Assembly: GCA_012295275.1 (NCBI GenBank)
Contig: CM022665.1
Location: 24,463,946-24,527,945, forward strand
DNA from: Chrysomallon squamiferum
Taxonomy: Eukaryota; Mollusca; Gastropoda; Neomphalida; Peltospiridae
DNA: 64,000 nt
Direction of reading: 5' to 3'
This document shows positions 61,501-64,000 of this stretch, piece after piece. Numbering within the stretch: the stretch's first letter is position 1; every line of letters begins with the position of its first letter. The translations under genes and the position numbers were made by a program. The notes beneath the pieces were generated by a model. That model worked only from the letters and a program-made list of their open reading frames with translations. It searched no databases and was not told where the DNA came from.

Positions 61501-63877
61501 TTCAGACATGGTCTAAAATTAAATCAAAATTATTATAATTAATTATATTTTCAGTCTTTTATTATGTTAGATGCATAATTCTACCAAATGGAATAACAGT
61601 CTCATCAGTTTTGTTTTCCTTGTATGTATAATTGTGTCTGTGATTGTGTAAGACTATTCTAAAATTTAAAAAAACCCTGTTATTATAGAATTTCAAACAT
61701 AACTTGGATGAAAAGAAAGAAATTTACAGAGAAAATGCATTAATACTGTTTTAAAGTATTACAGGAAATGAGATAAAATCTGAAGTATAAAATTACTACT
61801 TAAATCTACAATTATTTTATTTTATTTTTTTTAAATATAAATAAATAATAATATCATACCTGCAACTCTCTGGAAAGGGTTATGTTCCTCAGATCATAAG
61901 GTCTTGGACTGTATCCATGATCAAACTGAGAAAAGAAATTAATATAATTATATAATCTAAAATTTAATCTATGATGAAATCATAGTGATAATGGTGAAAC
62001 GAAAACCTTTCTTTTTTATAAAAACAATTTGACGAAAGGGTTTAATTAATATACTCACAGCATTTGCTTTAGAAGCCCTCCTCTTTATGCTGTCCCTGGT
62101 AGTTGAAACTCTGTTTTTATCTTGTTCAATTGTCCATCCAAGAGCCAACATGGCCTTCAGGTTTTCACGCACTGGTTCAGTATACCTTCTCTTGAACTGG
62201 AAAAATAAAATATAATTCTTTTACTCTATCCAAAAATTCCTTAAAAAACCCCCCAAAACCCAATATCTTTAAAAATATGTTAAAATTTATATCCAGCATT
62301 AGAATTCTAGGGAATGTGGTATTATTAAAGACAGGATATTAAAATAACATACCTTTTCATCAAGGAGATGAAATGGTTTGATCATTGGATGTGTCTTTTT
62401 ATGCTCATCATAAGTTGTTCCATATGCCCATCCAGATTCAATCTACAGATACATTTTATGTTAAGATTAAAACAAAAATAATTAAATATAAATAAAACAC
62501 ATTCTTTATATGACCAAAATATTTAGTGCTCATGAAATTTTATATAAAATAAACATAATTTAGCAGTACATGGTTTTAGGCAAATAAGTTATTTTAAATG
62601 AAAACATTCTTTGGATATTTTACAGGTCTGTGATATACTTATCTTCTTAGATTCTTTTAACACTCTTGAAAATACTCAGTATTCTTTTAAAAGCAATCTA
62701 AGCTCTATAATGTAAAAATTAAACTCAGACCTTTTTGATGGCCCAGCAGTCATGGAAGTGTTCAGAGAATTTGAGTACAGCTGATTCCAGAGACTGGTTA
62801 AGATTCACCCTGAAAAAATAATTATTTTTGAAAATTTTTGTAAATCACTGGTAACAGTCTGTTGTGATAACAATAAAGAAAAGAAACTTGAAAGAGTTTT
62901 TCAAATTTGTTGCATCAAATAGTTTCCTTTAAATATGTTTATGTTTATCTTAATAATAACAGAAAGGTATATTTGGAGATGTTTTATGATAGATTTTTTT
63001 TCCAGTACACATTCTTAATAATTACCAACATCAAAAAATTAGAGTGTATTTTATTTATTTTATTTCTGCCAATATTCTCATAACACTATACCTCAAATAT
63101 TCTGTTAAGTATATAACACAGACTTCTTAACACACACATTAGGTAACTGTAAAAGTATGGACAGTGCTATTTATTATCCATTATTATAAAACAAATTCGT
63201 TAAGAAAATCACTCATTTTATTTGTATTACTAATGTTTGTTTTTTCACAGTGACTACCTGGTTATATCCACAGGGCGTGGTACATAGACACCTTCAATGT
63301 CACTGCTGGAAGGTTCAGCCCAGCTATCATCTGTGTGACTCAGAGCATATTCTGGTGACAAAGCACAGCCAATAGCAGACAAACATGGCAGAGCTTTGGA
63401 AAATAACTCTGGATCATAAGCCTGTTGGGAAAAATTGACAAAATGAAAAGATAAAAAATTAATGCAAAATGTATTTTTTTTGACAATTATAATTTATGTC
63501 ACTTAATAATAAAATAAACATTTTTATAAAAAAGAAAAAAAAAGGACAAAACATATGATTTTAGTATTTGCAAATATAAATATATTCTTCCCCATTTGAA
63601 GGGTAAAATTAACAAATTTAATTATCTTTATTTTCAAAATAATTCATATTCATTAGTATGATATTATTTGCTATTTTAGTTTGTAAGCAGTATCTAAAAG
63701 AATTGAATTTTTTTTTTAAATTCTTTAACATACCCGCTGTGCCAAAGAATCAAAGATCCCACTGAAGAGTATCATGGTGAGACGTTTTTCTTCCTCAGTT
63801 GCAGTACCCTGGGAACCAAACCCACCTCCGCCGCTACCATAGTAACGACCAACTCTCTCATAATGGGAAGTCAGTAC
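26765..63877 (-). CDS. RyR: Ryanodine receptor, C-terminal half (2357 aa, 5'-partial)
   Basis: Endo/sarcoplasmic-reticulum Ca2+-release channel, a homotetramer; full-length family members are about 5000 aa. Exons in transcript order: 63734-63877, 63258-63421, 62731-62809, 62353-62442, 62059-62196, 61860-61925, 61437-61512, 60866-60989, 59845-60082, 59148-59269, 58534-58644, 57866-58104, 57470-57551, 56428-56454, 54915-55063, 54413-54548, 53992-54042, 53206-53324, 52643-52818, 52021-52179, 51312-51605, 49452-49511, 48850-48993, 48305-48417, 47964-48057, 47481-47651, 47193-47264, 44471-44570, 44278-44357, 43927-44003, 43521-43663, 43072-43160, 42409-42537, 41741-41845, 41389-41470, 40881-40951, 40404-40469, then 40011-40090 or 39844-39923, 37847-38008, 37207-37363, 36708-36806, 36274-36356, 34119-34319, 33529-33720, 32986-33133, 32481-32569, 31861-31960, 31666-31752, 30921-31405, 30376-30436, 29665-29811, 28973-29104, 28267-28423, 27918-27982, 27548-27648, 27202-27253, 26765-26860. 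All phases join without a stop. Residue numbers used below count from the first codon in the window. The 5' half lies past 64,000. Confidence 0.97.
28267..31752 (-). CDS. RyR: RyR exons 48-53: transmembrane pore domain
   Basis: Exons 31666-31752 (S1, [16 protein letters not shown]), 30921-31405 (S2, [20 protein letters not shown], then the cytosolic loop with [19 protein letters not shown] and [10 protein letters not shown]), 30376-30436, 29665-29811 (S3-S4, [20 protein letters not shown]), 28973-29104 (S5, [13 protein letters not shown]) and 28267-28423. The last holds the selectivity filter [11 protein letters not shown] (GGGIGD at residues 2214-2219) and the start of the S6 inner helix ([16 protein letters not shown]). 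All pore hallmarks of a functional Ca2+-release channel are present. The style is close to protostome RyRs. Confidence 0.98.
28821..28892. repeat. (GT)n microsatellite in RyR intron 52
   Basis: About 36 GT units on the + strand (CA on the RyR sense strand), between the S5 and pore exons. A poly-T tract lies at 28728-28754 in the same intron. Confidence 0.95.
31861..34319 (-). CDS. RyR: RyR exons 43-47: divergent region before the pore
   Basis: Exons 34119-34319, 33529-33720, 32986-33133, 32481-32569 and 31861-31960. Exon 43 has a hydrophobic, membrane-like stretch ([13 protein letters not shown]) preceded by [17 protein letters not shown], as in the vertebrate region before S1. Exons 44-47 are a low-complexity linker rich in Pro, Ala, Thr, Asn, Gly and Glu, expected to be disordered and weakly conserved. 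They were assigned by frame and splice continuity. Exon 47 returns to conserved sequence (SFDYGKYIL). An AAT/AGT array lies in the intron at 33147-33230. Confidence 0.88.
33147..33230. repeat. (AAT)n/(AGT)n compound microsatellite
   Basis: An AAT array followed by AGT units, ending near 33230, immediately upstream (sense strand) of RyR exon 45. Confidence 0.9.
36274..38008 (-). CDS. RyR: RyR exons 39-42: EF-hand 2 and U-motif
   Basis: Exons 37847-38008, 37207-37363, 36708-36806 and 36274-36356. Exon 39 encodes [12 protein letters not shown] (residues 1498-1509), a second EF-hand loop with canonical ligands, then the conserved [20 protein letters not shown]. Exon 40 has [20 protein letters not shown] and exon 41 has [20 protein letters not shown]. 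These match the family closely and correspond to the core solenoid tail and U-motif that couple cytosolic Ca2+ sensing to the pore. Exon 42 begins the divergent linker. Confidence 0.96.
39844..39923 (-). CDS. RyR: RyR exon 38b: EF-hand 1, alternative version B
   Basis: An 80-nt exon with the same phases as 38a, encoding [19 protein letters not shown], continuing to FYS(E). It is 19 of 27 residues identical to 38a, including all loop ligands. Differences include Tyr/Trp and Ser/His in the loop and Arg/Glu at the last, split codon. The acceptor (ttttactgtag) and donor (GA|GTAAGT) are good. Including both exons shifts frame to a TAG 9-11 nt into exon 39. Omitting both gives a TGA about 33 nt into it. 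The exons must therefore be mutually exclusive in functional mRNA. Confidence 0.88.
40011..40090 (-). CDS. RyR: RyR exon 38a: EF-hand 1, alternative version A
   Basis: An 80-nt exon, entering at phase 0 and leaving at phase 2. It encodes [19 protein letters not shown], continuing to AYS(R). The loop [12 protein letters not shown] has acidic or amide residues at EF positions 1, 3 and 5 and Glu at 12, so it fits the canonical Ca2+-binding consensus. Its acceptor (attcaaaaag) has a poor pyrimidine tract and its donor (AG|GTTTGT) is non-consensus at +3 and +4. It is first in transcript order. Only 87 nt separate it from exon 38b. Confidence 0.88.
40404..44570 (-). CDS. RyR: RyR exons 28-37: RIH-associated domain and core solenoid
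   Basis: Exons 44471-44570, 44278-44357, 43927-44003, 43521-43663, 43072-43160, 42409-42537, 41741-41845, 41389-41470, 40881-40951 and 40404-40469. This is the most conserved cytoplasmic part: [141 protein letters not shown] and [15 protein letters not shown]. It corresponds to the RIH_assoc domain shared with IP3 receptors plus the helices that lead into the EF-hands. Confidence 0.96.
41541..41700. repeat. AAT/ATG/AAC compound trinucleotide tract with poly-A
   Basis: Lies in the RyR intron between exons 34 and 35. The minus-strand open frame across it is Leu/Ser repeat noise that runs into real exon 34. Confidence 0.9.
44990..45250. repeat. Degenerate 20-30 bp minisatellite in RyR intron 27
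   Basis: About 11-12 diverged copies of a unit resembling ccaataaacagcaggga, spaced mostly 20-24 bp (longer in one case). The CAGYAGGGA or CATCAGGGA end is the best-kept part. It lies in the 2.6-kb intron between 44570 and 47193 and has no coding potential. Confidence 0.7.
47193..48993 (-). CDS. RyR: RyR exons 23-27: calmodulin-binding segment and acidic linker
   Basis: Exons 48850-48993, 48305-48417, 47964-48057, 47481-47651 and 47193-47264. Exon 24 (residues 997-1033) contains [19 protein letters not shown], closely matching the main calmodulin-binding helix of vertebrate RyR1 (about 3614-3643). It is followed by [14 protein letters not shown]. Exons 26 and 27 encode Glu/Lys- and Asp/Glu-rich stretches around [13 protein letters not shown], as in other RyRs. 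Confidence 0.95.
49452..55063 (-). CDS. RyR: RyR exons 15-22: solenoid after the microexon
   Basis: Exons 54915-55063, 54413-54548, 53992-54042, 53206-53324, 52643-52818, 52021-52179, 51312-51605 and 49452-49511. Diagnostic stretches are [109 protein letters not shown] and [12 protein letters not shown]. Order and spacing match the family. Exon 21 (51312-51605) includes a basic KKRERKTR patch, where vertebrates have a similar Lys/Arg cluster. The intron between exons 14 and 15 carries the longest poly-T run in the window (about 55492-55538). Confidence 0.94.
50191..50268. repeat. (AAT)n-(ATT)n self-complementary microsatellite
   Basis: AAT units switch through ATATAT into a longer ATT array, so the tract can pair with itself as a hairpin. 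It lies in the 1.8-kb RyR intron between exons 21 and 22, in a stretch that is otherwise A-rich low-complexity DNA from about 49,690 to 50,600. Confidence 0.85.
55492..55538. repeat. Long poly-T tract
   Basis: About 47 consecutive T on the + strand (poly-A in RyR sense) within the intron between exons 14 and 15, embedded in T-rich sequence from 55,425 to 55,570. Confidence 0.9.
56428..56454 (-). CDS. RyR: RyR exon 14: 27-nt in-frame microexon
   Basis: Encodes (R)ETITAELA(R), flanked by acceptor ccatggattag and donor gtacac. Both sides are phase 2. Skipping it joins AG to A and still gives Arg, so VKR reads directly into HRPALGEC. Vertebrate RyRs have no equivalent residues between the ...YVEK and RPALGEC segments. 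It is therefore probably a lineage-specific or optional insert. The call rests on splice sites and frame only, because 9 residues are too few for homology. Confidence 0.75.
57470..60082 (-). CDS. RyR: RyR exons 9-13: central helical solenoid
   Basis: Exons 59845-60082, 59148-59269, 58534-58644, 57866-58104 and 57470-57551. They carry family blocks [68 protein letters not shown] and [13 protein letters not shown]. Exon 9 has a Ser/Arg-rich insertion relative to the vertebrate receptors, between MGLD and MERRFAY, containing RRES (Ser305). A second RRES lies downstream (Ser360). Low-complexity intron DNA separates exons, such as the (ATA)n-rich tract near 60680-60840. Confidence 0.93.
60866..63877 (-). 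CDS. RyR: RyR exons 1-8: RyR repeats 3/4 and phosphorylation loop
   Basis: Residues 1-294 of the fragment. Exon 1 (63734-63877) carries the conserved LTSHYER and SGIFDSLAQ stretches; a Gly/Ser-rich insert ([11 protein letters not shown]) lies between them. Exons 3-5 and 7-8 form the paired RyR repeats: ESGWAYG...THPMIKPF in the first, and LAENAHDLW...[15 protein letters not shown] in the second. The loop between them (exons 5-6) contains KRRASK, an RRxS kinase site at Ser201 that aligns with the vertebrate cardiac RyR2 RRIS site (Ser2808), followed by the conserved [10 protein letters not shown]. In known RyR structures this module sits at the cytoplasmic corner of the channel. Confidence 0.93.
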
Positions 63878-64000
63878 CTAAGAAAAGAAAACAAAATAAT
63901 TAAAAGTTTTAAAGAAAAAATTATTATCAACTCTAATAAATTATTGAGAAATGTAAAATTATTATTATTTTATTTTATTCTTTTTTATTTTAAATTTATT

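Overview
The window is eukaryotic, AT-rich animal DNA. It has spliced genes with GT-AG introns, many poly-T and microsatellite tracts, and no bacterial-type operons. Gene content (two intracellular globins and an invertebrate-type ryanodine receptor) suggests a protostome, plausibly a mollusc or other lophotrochozoan. That taxon call is inference from protein style and genome texture only.

Left part, about 1-22.3 kb, + strand: two paralogous globin genes in tandem. Each has a TATA promoter, a short non-coding first exon, a long 5'UTR intron ending 16-17 nt before the ATG, and three coding exons split at the classic globin positions (B12.2, phase 2; G7.0, phase 0). Globin-1 codes from 5813 to 7209 (159 aa) and globin-2 from 20891 to 22031 (161 aa). 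Their promoters share a gapless 53-bp block carrying CRE-, SOX/TCF- and GATA-like motifs. The DNA between and around them has no other gene that I can support. It holds microsatellites, minisatellites, a long inverted repeat (about 15.18-15.79 kb) and one copy of a short dispersed repeat.

Right part, 26,765 to the window end, - strand: the 3' half of a ryanodine receptor (RyR) gene, convergent with the globins. I could place 58 coding exons, two of them alternatives, giving 2357 aa plus stop with every splice phase consistent. They run from the RyR repeat 3 region through the phosphorylation loop, helical solenoid, calmodulin-binding segment, RIH-associated domain, EF-hands, transmembrane pore (GGGIGD filter) and C-terminal zinc site. 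The 5' half lies beyond base 64,000.

The most interesting signal is a pair of tandem 80-nt exons (40011-40090 and 39844-39923), each encoding a complete version of the first EF-hand loop. Reading frame forces them to be mutually exclusive: using both, or neither, creates an early stop in the next exon. This would give the calcium-release channel a splice-switched cytosolic calcium-sensing module. Other points of note are a frame-neutral 27-nt microexon, three RRxS sites in and near the phosphorylation loop, and a sharp change in CpG content at about 22.3 kb that may mark the end of the RyR transcription unit.
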